A stretch of DNA of 64,000 nucleotides from Prostheceraeus crozeri (lineage: Eukaryota; Platyhelminthes; Polycladida; Euryleptidae). Under the pieces are notes generated by a model. The model did not search any database. It was not told the origin of the DNA and saw nothing but the letters and a program-made list of their open reading frames with translations. Location of the stretch: positions 52,450-116,449 of the forward strand of contig CAJQUW010001820.1 in NCBI GenBank assembly GCA_907163375.1. Reading direction: 5' to 3'. This document shows, one piece after another, positions 8,343-19,484 of the stretch (position 1 is the stretch's first letter; every line of letters starts with the position of its first letter). Made by a program: the position numbers and the translations under genes.

Positions 8343-11300
8343 ATGAATGGTGAAATGTCTCTCGGACCAACGTCTAGGATTGACGAATTAATCAAGAAAC
8401 AAATTGATGAGTTTGATGCACAAATTAGACGTAGTAAACGTAGTAAACGTATTAAAAAACAGAAACGTACTAGGCGTAGTATTAAACGTAATATTAAAAA
8501 ACAGAAACGTAGAACAAAAGAAACATCAGGTACACCAATTACTGATATATTCTCTGATGATAGACTTGGTGATGATCTATTGAATTTGTTTAATCCAAAT
8601 GAAATTACGTATGCAAATGAAATTTTTACTAATGTAGTAAATACTATACGTGAACTTTTACACAATGGGAAAGTTTTAAATTTATTTGGTGTTATGATTG
8701 AAGAAGAAGGAACCACAATAGGGAACTTTTACGCTGCATTTTATAATACAAATTCATTTGAAACATGGTTTTTTAATCTAGAAGAGAAATCCGATGCTAA
8801 AGAATGGATTTTTACAGGTAGTATCAAATACGAAGATATTGGAATGAAGCTAGTACCAAGATCACATAGAGGTGCTTGTATGAACATGAAATATAGAAGC
8901 AAAGAATACATTGGACAATATTGTTGCATTCCTTCTGATGATTTCCGTTTTATAAAATGTTACAACGCCTTACGTGGGTTCAATCAAGAACAAGCTAAAA
9001 TTATGCTCGAGATGTTTAATGACTTTTTATATAATGAGAAAGCTACATCTAGAACAGGAGTAATGTCAAACTGCAAATTTTCTCAATTCAATAAATACTT
9101 TGGAGAATGTGTACAGTATTACAGTCCTATTAATCGTCATTTAAATCCTAGAGGTATTACAACACCTTATAATTATGTCTATTACAATTATTTTCATGAA
9201 GGTTCATCAATAGGTCACTATTGTTTAATAAATAAATTTTACAAAGCAGAAGCTATTAGAGAAATTGAAAATAATTTCAAACCAATATATAAAACCGTTA
9301 CTGATGAAAATCTAACAACACTTCCGTATAAAACCACAACAAAGAAACCAATTGACTATGGTTCAACATATATATGGGATCTTGAAACTCATCCAGATCC
9401 TAGTTGTCCAACAGCTCATCCTATTCCTTATGCTTTAGGCGCTATTAATTTTAATAAATTTATATCTTGTTTACCAATGCAAAGATTGAAAAAACTAGAC
9501 ACGCGTTTGTTAAGTGATATGATTAAAATAAAAAGTAGTAAGGATGAAAATGAAATTAAAGAACTTAAGAAACAGATAAGTGAATATAATAACTTAACTG
9601 AAATAGAATTAAATAAACTTCAACGTTGTGTGAAAATCTTTGTTAGGAAACAAGATGAATTTTCGATCGGGGGAAACCCAGAGGACACATGTCCGATACA
9701 TCAATTTTTAAAACTCTTGGAAAATTTAATTATTCGAAAGCAACTTTAATAGCGCACAATTCATCAGGATTCGATGCATATTTTCCGATAAAATCTAATT
9801 TTAAATTAACTAAACCACCGCTTAAAACATCAAGAGGAATACTCACTGCTTCTTCCCAAAATCCTTATACAACTGAAAGTGTTAGTAAGTATGTTCAACG
9901 TTCCTCTAGATCTAAGATAAAAACCCCATCGAACCAAAAATCATCAAGTAAACCTTTGCAAACTATTGTAGTGATATGTAGCTATCAACACGTAAAAACG
10001 AGTCTTTCCAAATGGTGTGAGAATTTTAAAATTCCTACCAATGTGTGTAAATTAAATTATGAAATTGGCGAAATTACACATGACAATTATCAAGAAAAAG
10101 AACATGAGTGGAAACCGTATTGAATTAACGATATTCTTTCTTCGACTTTTTGTATCTACAAATATAATAATGTTATGCGAGATTTAGTTGGTGAAGATAT
10201 AACTACTAATTTAACATCCTCTGCTTCAACATTTAACGGTTGGATGAAGAGTGTACAAGAGGACAACATAAATATTCATTCTCATACTGATTTATGGGCT
10301 GAAATTATATTAAAAAATCTGTTAAAGGTGGAAGAGTGTCAGCAAATATAAGACATTACGAATCTCCATTTTGTAACATCTGGATACCAATATTACAGCG
10401 GTATTTAACTGGTAATAATTTTATAGAGCTAATGAAAGAATATAATCAGTTGCAAGGCAAGAATGTTCTTTGTAAAGAAATTTAACATAAACTACTCGGA
10501 CAACAAAATGAATTCTTAATGGCTTTTGATGCAGCATCTTTATATCCATCAGCTATGTATGACGAACATTCAGAATGCCCTAATGCCGAATCAGCTAGAG
10601 AATTTAGACAAGAAGAAGAACAAGTAGTATTATATCAATTTGACACGCAATCATTTCGTCCTAAAACTGGAATATTCACAGTTGTGTTTTATTATCCTGA
10701 TGAGATGTTTTTTCAACCAGTTCCTGCGAAGGATAAGGTAAAAAATGAAAACAATTGCAATCACGAAGTAATAAGATTTAGGAATGTAATATGTTATGAT
10801 CTATTAACTTCTGTAGACATACAAGAAATTTTTAGATGTGGTGGAAAAATATTATCTATTAAAGATGGTATAATTTATGAAGAAAATTATCACGTTTCAC
10901 CATTTCGAAAATACATTGAAAAGCTCTTCAATTTAAGAAAAAAATATAAAATAGAAGTAAACACTGTCGGCGATGAGTTAACTAAATTATTATTGAATTC
11001 ACTATATGGAAAAACCGTACAAAAATACATAACTACTAAATATCATTTATGGAATGAAAGTACATTGAGAAAAATTTCACGCAAGAAGTAAAAGATTTTG
11101 AGAAAGTAAATGATGAACAATTTTTAGTGAAAGTAGAAATGGAAGATAATGAATTTCTTAAAGCTAATATTCAAAATGAATCTACGGCCAAAGCCCTGAG
11201 CAGCTGCGCTGCGACATCATTCATGTCATCACATTCAGGTTCTTTTATTCTTGCTCACTCTAGATGAATCATGAATAACTTTATTTTAGAAATTAATGGT

Positions 11301-12895
11301 TTCAACGAAAAATACATTCATTATACCGATTCAGCAACAGCTGACACGCCTGTAATATTGAGAAAGAATAATTTAGTATTTATTTCTAGAATAGATAGTA
11401 TCTATTGTAAGCAACTATGAAATTAATGGTGACATGAAAGAAATTTCATTAGTTGATAATTTAGAAATTTATACTCATAATGGATGGAGTAAAGTAAAAA
11501 AATTATTAGACATCTTACAAATAATAGTATTTATCGAATAAGAACAAAAATGGGAATAGTAGATGTTACTGAAGATCATTCAATGTTAGATGAAATAGGT
11601 AATGAAATAAAGCCACAAGAATTAAATATAGGAACAGATTTACTACATAATAAATTATTTCTACACGACAATACAATCACATTGAAACAAATTGTAAGTG
11701 ATATTTATGTTAATGATCTACCTAATTTAAGATGTAAGCAATCATTTATAGAAGGGTTCTTTTTAGGAGATGGTTCTGCTGGAATCTATAATTATAAATC
11801 AGATGTCAGATATTGTTGTACTTTAAATAACCAAGACCCTAACCTCTTAATTAAATTACAAACATATATTAATGAAGTTTATAACAATGATTGTAAAATA
11901 TATGATACAATGAGATCATCTAGTGTATACAAACTTAATTTTCAAAATCCAAAACAATATGCTATATACTTTAGTAAAAATTATTATAATCAGTTTAGAG
12001 AAAAACGTGTTCCTTGGTATGTTCTAAATGCTGAATATAATATTAGATATTGGTTCTTTGTTGGATTTTATGCAGCAGATGGGAGCAAGAAATCTTTTTT
12101 TACAAGTAATTATGCAACTATTTGTTTTACACAGAAAAATAAAGAAACCTTTAGTGGTTTATACAATTTGGCATCATCTCTAGGTATTAATTTGGTAGTA
12201 AGCGAAAGACAAGATAAACCATTGCGTTTTACTGCGTGTCAAGTTAAAAATGATATTACCAAAAATGTTACCACTGTAAGATATTTAAATAATAAACCAC
12301 AATATGTTTATGATATTAAAACAGAAGATGGCGCATTTAATTGTGGTTTTCCATTAATTGTAAAAAACACTGATTCAATATACATTTCTAATGAGCTCTT
12401 CAATAAATTAGATGCTGCTGGCTATGTTGGTGGGGAATTGTGTCATAGGAAAAAAGATTATGGGAATGGCGGAATTATATGTGCAATGTTTATTGCACCT
12501 AAAATAAGATATTGTATTACTGTAGATGAACAAGGGAGACTTAGTGAAAAGAAAACATTTAAAGGATATTCGCAAAATAATGTAAAAGTAGAAGATTATA
12601 TACAATTATACTATGGTGAAGCATTAACAACAACTGTTAATAAACCATGGAAAAGATCTTTAGAAAATGGTATTAGTATTCCTGATAAAAATAATAACAC
12701 TGAAGAAAAAAGTTTTTCTGCCCAAATAAATCTTCTTAAACGGCAAGCATCTGATGCAAATGGTATTATGTTACCTTATAGCGGAGAAGATGTTCAAGAC
12801 GAAATAGTTCAACGAATACAAAAAGAAAATGTATTATAATTGAATACATCGATAGTGAATACGCTGATGATGAAGACTGGGAAGAGGAATTATAA
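8343..12895 (+). pseudogene. POLB: Protein-primed family B DNA polymerase with intein, frameshifted
   Basis: The polymerase spans four main open stretches separated by frameshifts and stops (lesions near 9700-9750, 10123-10519, 11092 onward and 12839). Order: a basic N-terminus (SKRIKKQKRTRRS), exonuclease Exo I in WDLETHPD near 9380, Exo II in AHNSSGFDAYF near 9755, motif A in FDAASLYPSAMY near 10525, motif B in LLNSLYGKTVQK near 10990, and motif C YTD...TDSIYIS split by the intein at 11331-12368. An acidic C-terminus ends at 12895. It would replicate the element from protein-primed ends. The 3' end overlaps the ATPase stop on the other strand by a few bases. Confidence 0.93.
11331..12368 (+). 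other. Intein with LAGLIDADG homing endonuclease inside PolB motif C
   Basis: The insertion begins at Ser of SATADTPVI, directly after YTD, and ends at Asn of LIVKN, directly before TDSIYIS. Removing it restores YTDTDSIYI, the catalytic motif C. Intein blocks seen: block A (ADTPVILRKNN), block B (VDVTEDHSM), two LAGLIDADG-like motifs (FIEGFFLGDGSA and FFVGFYAADGSK) and the C-terminal block YVYDIKTEDGAFNCGF followed by the terminal Asn. Length is 1038 bp, the usual size for an endonuclease-bearing intein. A frameshift near 11400-11415 and a stop near 11540 break it in this copy. Confidence 0.9.
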
Positions 12896-13669
12896 CTCTG
12901 TGAACACATCTTCTATAACTCTATCATGTACTTTTTTATCAATATCGATTGTAATAAATCCATAATCATTTGACCAAGCAATACTGCAAGATTGTTTAAA
13001 CTCATCTTTATCTCGTATACATAAGTCTCTTAACAAATCACTTAGGTTTCTTGGATTGATTTCGAAAAGCATGAAAATATTAGCATTCTTTCTAATAACG
13101 CTGCCATCTAGTGAATACATACTTTGTGTCAAATAAAAGACACTACAGTTATTGTGTCGACCTCTTGTAAAATAACTTCTCTGAACTGCCTGATCTTCGT
13201 TATTAACACAATCATCAAACACAACACAATGTTTTTTCGTTTTATTTATTTTACTAGGATCTTGCATATTACCACTATCATCTATTAGTTGTATCGATAT
13301 GTGTTTATTTTTATCGGGTTCTACTAGTTGTTTATTTTTCGCTGCTTCTTCACACCAAGAACTTATTTCTTCTTCATACTCCGATTTTTCATATTCTTCA
13401 AACAGTGAAGCTATAGCTGATTTTGTAAGATTATTTTCAAAACCATATTTCAAGAATTGGTAAATAAGTTGGTCTGCTGTTGTTGAATAAATGATAAGAT
13501 TGTTATAATCTAAAAAGTTTGGTGTCGTGAGAATTTTAAATAATAGATACGTTTTCCCACAACCTGATCTTCCACGGATAACTGCTAAAACCTTACTGGA
13601 TAGGTTGGGATGATGATTGAATTTCACTTTCTTGTTTAGTGGAGATTTTACAGAAGTGTTTTCACTCAT
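12890..13669 (-). CDS. ATP: FtsK/HerA-type DNA-packaging ATPase, 259 aa
   Basis: The frame is intact. Walker A is GRSGCGKT near residue 35 and Walker B is HCVVFDDCVN near residue 150. The conserved RSYFTRGRHNNCSVFYLTQS segment follows, with the sensor-like Gln, then IRKNAN. Length and motifs match the Polinton packaging ATPase that drives the genome into capsids. It is convergent with PolB and heads a minus-strand run (ATPase, penton, conserved protein, membrane protein) that keeps the same order in Polinton 2. Confidence 0.93.
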   Translation of the reverse strand: MSENTSVKSPLNKKVKFNHHPNLSSKVLAVIRGRSGCGKTYLLFKILTTPNFLDYNNLIIYSTTADQLIYQFLKYGFENNLTKSAIASLFEEYEKSEYEEEISSWCEEAAKNKQLVEPDKNKHISIQLIDDSGNMQDPSKINKTKKHCVVFDDCVNNEDQAVQRSYFTRGRHNNCSVFYLTQSMYSLDGSVIRKNANIFMLFEINPRNLSDLLRDLCIRDKDEFKQSCSIAWSNDYGFITIDIDKKVHDRVIEDVFTEL

Positions 13670-13690
13670 TTTTTAAGTCAATATTTTTAA

Positions 13691-14484
13691 TTAAACCTCT
13701 CGTAATAATAGATCTATCATAATCTCTTCACCTCCAAAATATAATTTCTTGCTTTTCCTTTCTCATCTGTTATTCTAACGGTAATGGAATTAATTGTTTT
13801 TCGTGTAACTGGAAAATATATTAATGATTTTGGGATTACATTTAAACTGTAACGAATCGGAACTTTAAATGCTGGATAACTGAAGATATTATTTGTTAGC
13901 TTTCCATTAACATAACCACCTTCTATAATATCACACTGAACGTTGATTGAATTTATTTCAGTTATTTTAGGTATATTTTTACTGATATGAAAACCTTGTG
14001 CATAGAGTTTCTTTTTAAATCCTAATAGTTTCGACAATGATCTATCAAGATTTAAATCGACTTGATGATTTTCATCTTAAGTAAGGGAAAATTTATTTAC
14101 TGCTGGTTCAATTGCGAAATGTAATTGTTTCCTGTCTTTAAATTAAATACCTAAATGTCTTTTTATTTCATTGGAAATAGATTCAACTTCATAAGATCCA
14201 GGAAGAAAAGTTAATTCTTTCCAAGTTTTACCTTTGTCATTTGAATACTTAAATCGGTCATTTACATCTTTGATAATATTTTGTATAGTGTCAAATGTTG
14301 AAAAACTAGTTAATGCTACTTCATAATGTTTGTCTTGTTCTAAGTGAATAATAGGATCTAAATTACAAGAATGCGATGAAGTAATTGCTATAAATTTTAA
14401 TGTTGTACTAAATTTTGATGAGGTTAAAATACCGGTTAAATTTTCTAAATATTTATTAATTTTTTCTAGTTCTGCCGAAGACAT
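13691..14484 (-). pseudogene. Penton-like minor capsid protein, broken
   Basis: Two frames (14484-14143 and 14037-13717) join into a ~260-aa protein matching Polinton 2 (36651-37441). Conserved blocks are YEVALTSFSTFDTI, KGKTWKELTFLPGSYEVE, SLSKLLGF, IHPKITEINSI-like, CDIIEGGYVNG and RKTINSITVRITDEKG. The family is the single jelly-roll vertex protein found with Polinton major capsid proteins. Breaks: stops between 14142 and 14040, and a frameshift that changes the end (ILEVKRL instead of GGEEIMIDLLLREV; the original stop is at 13691). It lies 22 bp downstream of the ATPase start on the same strand. Confidence 0.8.
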
Positions 14485-14486
14485 TT

Positions 14487-15428
14487 TTAACTAAATAATT
14501 TAGATAAGCTTTTATAGTTCTTCTCATTCATAATTTCCTTTTCTAATAATCTTTTTAAGATTGCATGTATTTCGTTAAAGCTAGAGTTATGTCCTTCTTT
14601 TGTTGCAGCTAATAAAATCTGTAATCTATTTATTAATTCTTGTGGACCATCGGGCAGGAAAACCGTTGTCTCTTTTAGTCCTGTTCCTGTTTTTGGGAAA
14701 CCGCCAATTGGTGAATAATCGCCCATTGGTGAAGAATCAGTCGGTGCTGAATAAGCGCTCATTGCTGAATAATAACCAGTCGGTGTTGGATAAGCACCCA
14801 TTGGTGAATAATCAGTCGGTTTTGGGTAACCAGTAGGTGTTAGATAACCAGTCGGCTTTGGAAACGATGCTAATAAGTCTTCTAATTCTCTATAACGTTT
14901 ACGAATTTTTACTGCACCAACTTTATCTAACATAGTGTGATATCTCAATAGAACATCATAATCATAATTTTTTAAGTCTGCTCCTCTTAATAAATCCACG
15001 AAATTTCTGTCTAAAGTAAAGGATGTTTTGTCTGGTGCATAAATTAAACCTCGAGAAGGATGTGGAAATATTTCCTTTCCGCCTAAGAAAAATCTAAGAG
15101 ATGACTTTCCATCTATAAAAATTGTAGAATGTTCAAATAACATAGATTTTGGTAATTTCTTATTTATATTTTCTTCTAGCAGACCATAATCATCTAATAT
15201 AGTTTTCTGCACTGGATCAATCAGACCCATTTGTTTATCATGATTTGTACGTTCTTTCTTAATATCAGATTTAACTTGTTCAACTAATTGTATTTTGTCT
15301 TTTATATTAGATTCAAAGCCAACTTGCAACATTCGATATTGTCTACGTTTTTCCTTCATAATATTTTTCTGTTTTATTAGTTCTTCTAGTTGTTTTATTT
15401 TTGCCTCATTTGTCTCATTGGCATTCAT
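14487..15428 (-). CDS. Conserved Polinton protein with internal PTGY-type repeats, 313 aa
   Basis: This intact frame matches Polinton 2 (37554-38378). It has an N-terminal coiled coil (IKQLEELIKQKNIMKEKRRQ), a globular middle (DDYGLLE, LGGKEIFPHPSRGLI, LLRGADL, LDKVGAVK) and a conserved C-terminus (FLPDGPQELINRL, GHNSSFNEIHAIL). The middle resembles a domain of unknown function common in Polinton-derived proteins of invertebrates. That recognition is from memory and moderate. This copy alone carries ~7 repeats of an 8-9 residue PTGY/PTDYSPMG unit (residues ~192-243). It directly precedes the penton gene by 2 bp, so the two are probably co-expressed virion genes. Confidence 0.75.
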   Translation of the reverse strand: MNANETNEAKIKQLEELIKQKNIMKEKRRQYRMLQVGFESNIKDKIQLVEQVKSDIKKERTNHDKQMGLIDPVQKTILDDYGLLEENINKKLPKSMLFEHSTIFIDGKSSLRFFLGGKEIFPHPSRGLIYAPDKTSFTLDRNFVDLLRGADLKNYDYDVLLRYHTMLDKVGAVKIRKRYRELEDLLASFPKPTGYLTPTGYPKPTDYSPMGAYPTPTGYYSAMSAYSAPTDSSPMGDYSPIGGFPKTGTGLKETTVFLPDGPQELINRLQILLAATKEGHNSSFNEIHAILKRLLEKEIMNEKNYKSLSKLFS

Positions 15429-16091
15429 TATTTTATAATATAATATTTGAATTTTGTGGTATCATTGGTACACAGCAAAAACACTTTACTGATGCTATAA
15501 TGTTTTGTTTAATAAAATTTTTATTTCTTCTAAAAAAACATCATTATTATCTTTGCCTTGAGAAAACTTGTTTGGTATTTTATTTGCTTCTCTAGCTATT
15601 TGATCAAATTTTTCAATCTCATCTAACGTAATAACATTATCATCACACACTCTCTGAAAGTAGTAATGAAGTTAATCATATACCTCTTTGACATGTACAT
15701 GTTTCTTACTTAAGGATTTACGTTTCTTATTGATTAAAGACTTATCTATCATTGTTGCGAGTGAAGTTGTAAAAACACCTGTACCTGTTAAAGCAGTAGC
15801 AACAACAGGAATTGTAAGAACGCCAGAAAAAATGGCAATAGTGAGAGCACCTAAAGAAAATGTTAACAATACTCCAACGCCTTGTGTCACATTCTTAACT
15901 CTCATCCATCTCTTTCTTAACCCATTAACGCCCGGATTTGTTTTAGCAATCAAAATTTTAAAAAACCAGTGAAATTTTTCACAAATATCTATTCTCATTA
16001 CAAATTCATCGTTTCAGAGAAATTTCGTTCCGCCATCTTTTTTCTACAGAGGTGGCATATATGTATGCCATTGTCGGTAGAGTTGTCACTG

Positions 16092-16636
16092 TTACAGTAA
16101 GTGGTATTTTTTGAAACACCAAGTGTGAAGCCCAACGTTGCACTTTTTGCAGATGAGCTTTGATCTGCCATTAGAGCACCCTTGACATCTTCTCTGTGTC
16201 TCGATCGTCACCGGCCAATGATCTTTGCGATCATACCTATATGGATTTTGCAAGATCGGTGATCTCAAAATTGTCGACTTCTGTTCGCGACTACGGAATG
16301 ACTGCTTGAAACCGATGATTCCTTCCAATTTTCAATTTTAGGACGTTTAGCTGCAGGTTCATCTACTTCATCATCACTATCCTCATCTTCAATAATTTCA
16401 ATTGCAGCGGGAGCAGACAGCAAACCCGATCCCAGGTTATTCAAACTTATTTCATCGGACTCGTCTTCTGGAGCACTATCTTCATCTGAATCATAATTGA
16501 GATTAGGCGGCCTTGCATAAATCGCGCGAATTCGTGAGCTCCGGCTTATCCCACTTTCAGCGGTGTCTAACGCCTCTGCCAAGGTCGCCGTCTCGCAGAA
16601 TCTCACGTACTTGTCGACCCTGAAAGATAGGAGCAA
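16092..16636 (-). pseudogene. piggyBac transposase remnant: acidic N-terminus joined to C-terminal Cys domain
   Basis: The upstream part (16636-16265) is an acidic N-terminal segment (NYDSDEDSAPEDESDE, EIIEDEDSDDEVDEP) followed by a basic KRPK stretch. Shortly after, in another frame, comes the C-terminal cysteine domain: CQGCSNGRSKLICKKC, then VGLHTWCFKKYH. That is the cross-brace zinc domain that ends piggyBac transposases. The ~400-residue catalytic core between them is missing. The join is out of frame, so no functional protein is made. Confidence 0.85.
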
Positions 16637-16699
16637 ATAAGCAGCTGGGGAATTCAGGCGATTAGAACACTAAGCGGCAGATTAACATGCCGTAAGAAA

Positions 16700-16790
16700 C
16701 GTGTCACAGTCTAGTGGGTAAAACTACGACTATCGCGGCTATGTGTCGCGGGTTCGATCCCCAGCGCCGCTAACTATTTTCACTTTTTTT
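16700..16790 (+). repeat. tRNA-derived (SINE-like) fragment inside the piggyBac-like element
   Basis: An A-box-like GTCTAGTGGG is followed ~40 bp later by a good B box, GGGTTCGATCC, then a T-rich run. The 5' and 3' ends (near 16700 and AGCGCCGCT at 16764) do not pair as an acceptor stem, so it is not a functional tRNA. A tRNA-derived retroelement head or a decayed tRNA copy are the options. Confidence 0.5.
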
Positions 16791-17455
16791 TGTTGCAATA
16801 TCATTGTTTGTATATTTTTCAACGTACAAATACATCATCCTTCTTGTAATGCTAAAGTCAATGATCAGTGATTGATTACCATCGTAGCGCATCCATGATT
16901 TTATGCAAAAATTGCTAATGAAGGTTCAATTATAGACAATAAACCTGTATAGTAATACCATAAACTTGTATTATTAAGATACTGCTCTTTTCTGAAGTAT
17001 TTTTACACATAACTAAAACTGATGTCATTAGGAAAGGGCATTCTGCAATTCTCATCTGCTGACTTTGATTTGTCCCATGTGCCAACCCTAATGACAGCGT
17101 ACTAAATAAAGTACACTTTTTTATAATCAATTATTCATACTACACGCTAATTACGAAACAAATATCCATTATATTCATTCAAATAGTATCATTATTCATT
17201 ACTTTGCCGACAGTTATGATGATGCAATATATTCAAAGTAGATAATTTCACACTTACTCATTCGCCATGTTTTTTGGTAGAAAATTGTTTCAAAAGCCGC
17301 GGGAAAAGAAACACTAAAATACAATGTTGAGGAAATACACGTGGTTCAGTGGTATTTTAAATGAATTTATCGTTTTGAACGTCATTGTCGCCGAACTGCT
17401 TAGGTTTCGATCAAAAATATGTTACTCTTTCGGTGTACTTTATTTATGCCATTGT
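16791..17455. other. Right part of the piggyBac-like element, no gene seen
   Basis: AT-rich sequence with only short chance frames. It lies between the transposase remnant and the right end of the element. I see no motif beyond the terminal CGTTAATGGG. Confidence 0.5.
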
Positions 17456-17842
17456 CGTTAATGGGTTAATTTATCATAATGATCTAGTCTAAGTAATAAT
17501 TGGGATTCTTTATCTTTCATGTATCTGACTCTATCTGCACACTTTGCTTTATCCATTTGTTCCAATATCGATATAGAGGAGCTGATGGTTCTTTTGTTTT
17601 TTCATCTTCCATTTTTAAATGAATATTTTTTTGTTCATATTCATTCATGTTGTATTTTTATACTTTCATCATTTTGTATTTTTAAATTTTCCTATTTTTG
17701 TATTTTTCCTCATTTGTATTTTTATAAATTTCAGGAGCGCTCCTATTTTTTTGTTTATAGTTCCATTCGCATCTATTTGGGAGTGTGATCCGGTGCTGAG
17801 CGAAGCGTTGCGCCGGATCTCATACCTATAACTACTAATGAG

Positions 17843-18645
<803 letters not shown>

Positions 18646-18765
18646 GTCGTCATCTTCGTCATCATTATCTTCTTCTTCATCATCATCATTATCTTCGACA
18701 TCTTCATCTGTTGCTGCAGGTGCAGATGAACCGGATTGTGAAGCTGCGGTAAGAGCTGGAGCTTG

Positions 18766-19484
18766 TAGTCCGGCAGCCAGAACGAGTTTCTGCAGGGAAC
18801 GAGGCCGAACGTGAGACTTTCACAAAATGATGTACTCCCTAAGCCAACTACGAATCGGCACGTCTGCCGAGTTCTATTGAGTTCCTCTTCTTGTCAGACA
18901 GGATCAAGGAAAAACACATGCAAATTCAATGGGACGCAGATTGCAGTTTTTGGTTAAATTGAAATTTTCCATGTTTTCTCTGATTAAGCAAAAAGTACAA
19001 AGCCCTGAGTCATAATTTTTGGCATGGAATGTCTTCAGGTCATTTCCTTTCATGTTCATGTACCCCTATCTATAAAGCTAAAAACATTTCGATTTGGCGA
19101 GCCTCTTAATGTCGACAAACACAAACATTCTGAGCAACTTTATCCACATTCTCAAAACACATTGCCGATCAGAAACATGATAATAGCACATGCACATCAT
19201 AGGAAATGACCTGAAGACATTCCATGTCAAAAATTATGACTCAAGGCTTTGTACTTTTTGCTTCATCAGAGAAAACATATAAAATTTCAATTTTACCAAA
19301 AACTGCAATCTGCGTCCCATTGGATTTACATGTGTTTTTTCTTTAATCTCGTCTGACAAGAAGAGGAACTCACTAGAACTCGGCAGACGCGCGAATTCGT
19401 AGTAGGCATAGGGAGTACATCATTCTGTGAAAGTCTCACTTTCGGCCTCGTTCCCTGCAGAAACTCGTTCTGGCTGCCGGACTA
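18766..19484. repeat. Foldback element: 283-bp inverted repeat with 152-bp loop
   Basis: The left arm 18766-19048 and right arm 19201-19484 are near-perfect reverse complements, from TAGTCCGGCAGCCAG outward to GTCATTTCCT inward. A few substitutions and a short indel separate the arms. No transposase is inside and no clear target duplication is seen. It could be a foldback transposon or a local inverted duplication. Confidence 0.85.

Larger units (their letters stand above)
15921..17465 (-). mobile_element. piggyBac-like element, internally deleted, inserted in Polinton 1
   Basis: The ends are CCCATTAACG and CGTTAATGGG, flanked by TTAA on both sides (15917-15920 and 17466-17469). TTAA duplication with CCC ends is diagnostic of piggyBac. 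Removing the insert and one TTAA restores the host Polinton gene and TIR. The 1545-bp element keeps only the two ends of a transposase gene, so it is non-autonomous. Confidence 0.93.
15495..17612 (-). pseudogene. Polinton membrane protein gene, split by a piggyBac-like insertion
   Basis: The start is at 17612 inside the right TIR (MEDEKTKEPSAPLYPI). The frame is interrupted at the codons for LRKRW by the element at 15921-17465, then resumes through KNVTQGVGVLLTFSLGALT, the hydrophobic IPVVATALTGTGVF region and KSLSKKHVHVKEVYD. TAA follows where Polinton 2 has a Lys/Asp context. The tail (YYFQRVCDDNVITLDEIEKFDQIA) ends at 15495. Polinton 2 has the intact 248-aa homologue. Two adjacent hydrophobic segments suggest a membrane protein. 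Its function is unknown. Confidence 0.8.
45..17836. mobile_element. Polinton/Maverick element 1, complete, 17.8 kb
   Basis: Both ends are visible. The left end starts AGTAGTTATAGG, the right end is its reverse complement, and each is flanked by the direct 6-bp duplication AATGAG (39-44 and 17837-17842). A 6-bp duplication and AG...CT ends are the known signature of Polintons. Inside are the diagnostic genes: protein-primed PolB, retroviral-type integrase, adenovirus-type protease, packaging ATPase, major capsid and penton. Several genes are frameshifted, so this copy is probably immobile. A piggyBac-like insertion at 15921-17465 adds about 1.5 kb, so the original length was about 16.2 kb. Confidence 0.96.
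15790..17836 (-). repeat. Right terminal inverted repeat of Polinton 1, split by an insertion
   Basis: This is the counterpart of 45-577. It is about 0.5 kb long after subtracting the piggyBac-like insertion (15921-17465 plus one TTAA). It contains the start codon and N-terminal half of the membrane-protein gene, which in this copy continues into the element interior. Confidence 0.88.

Noticed and set aside
16700..16775. Functional tRNA gene
   Set aside because: The B box is good, but the ends do not pair as an acceptor stem and the A box is weak. It is listed as a tRNA-derived fragment instead.
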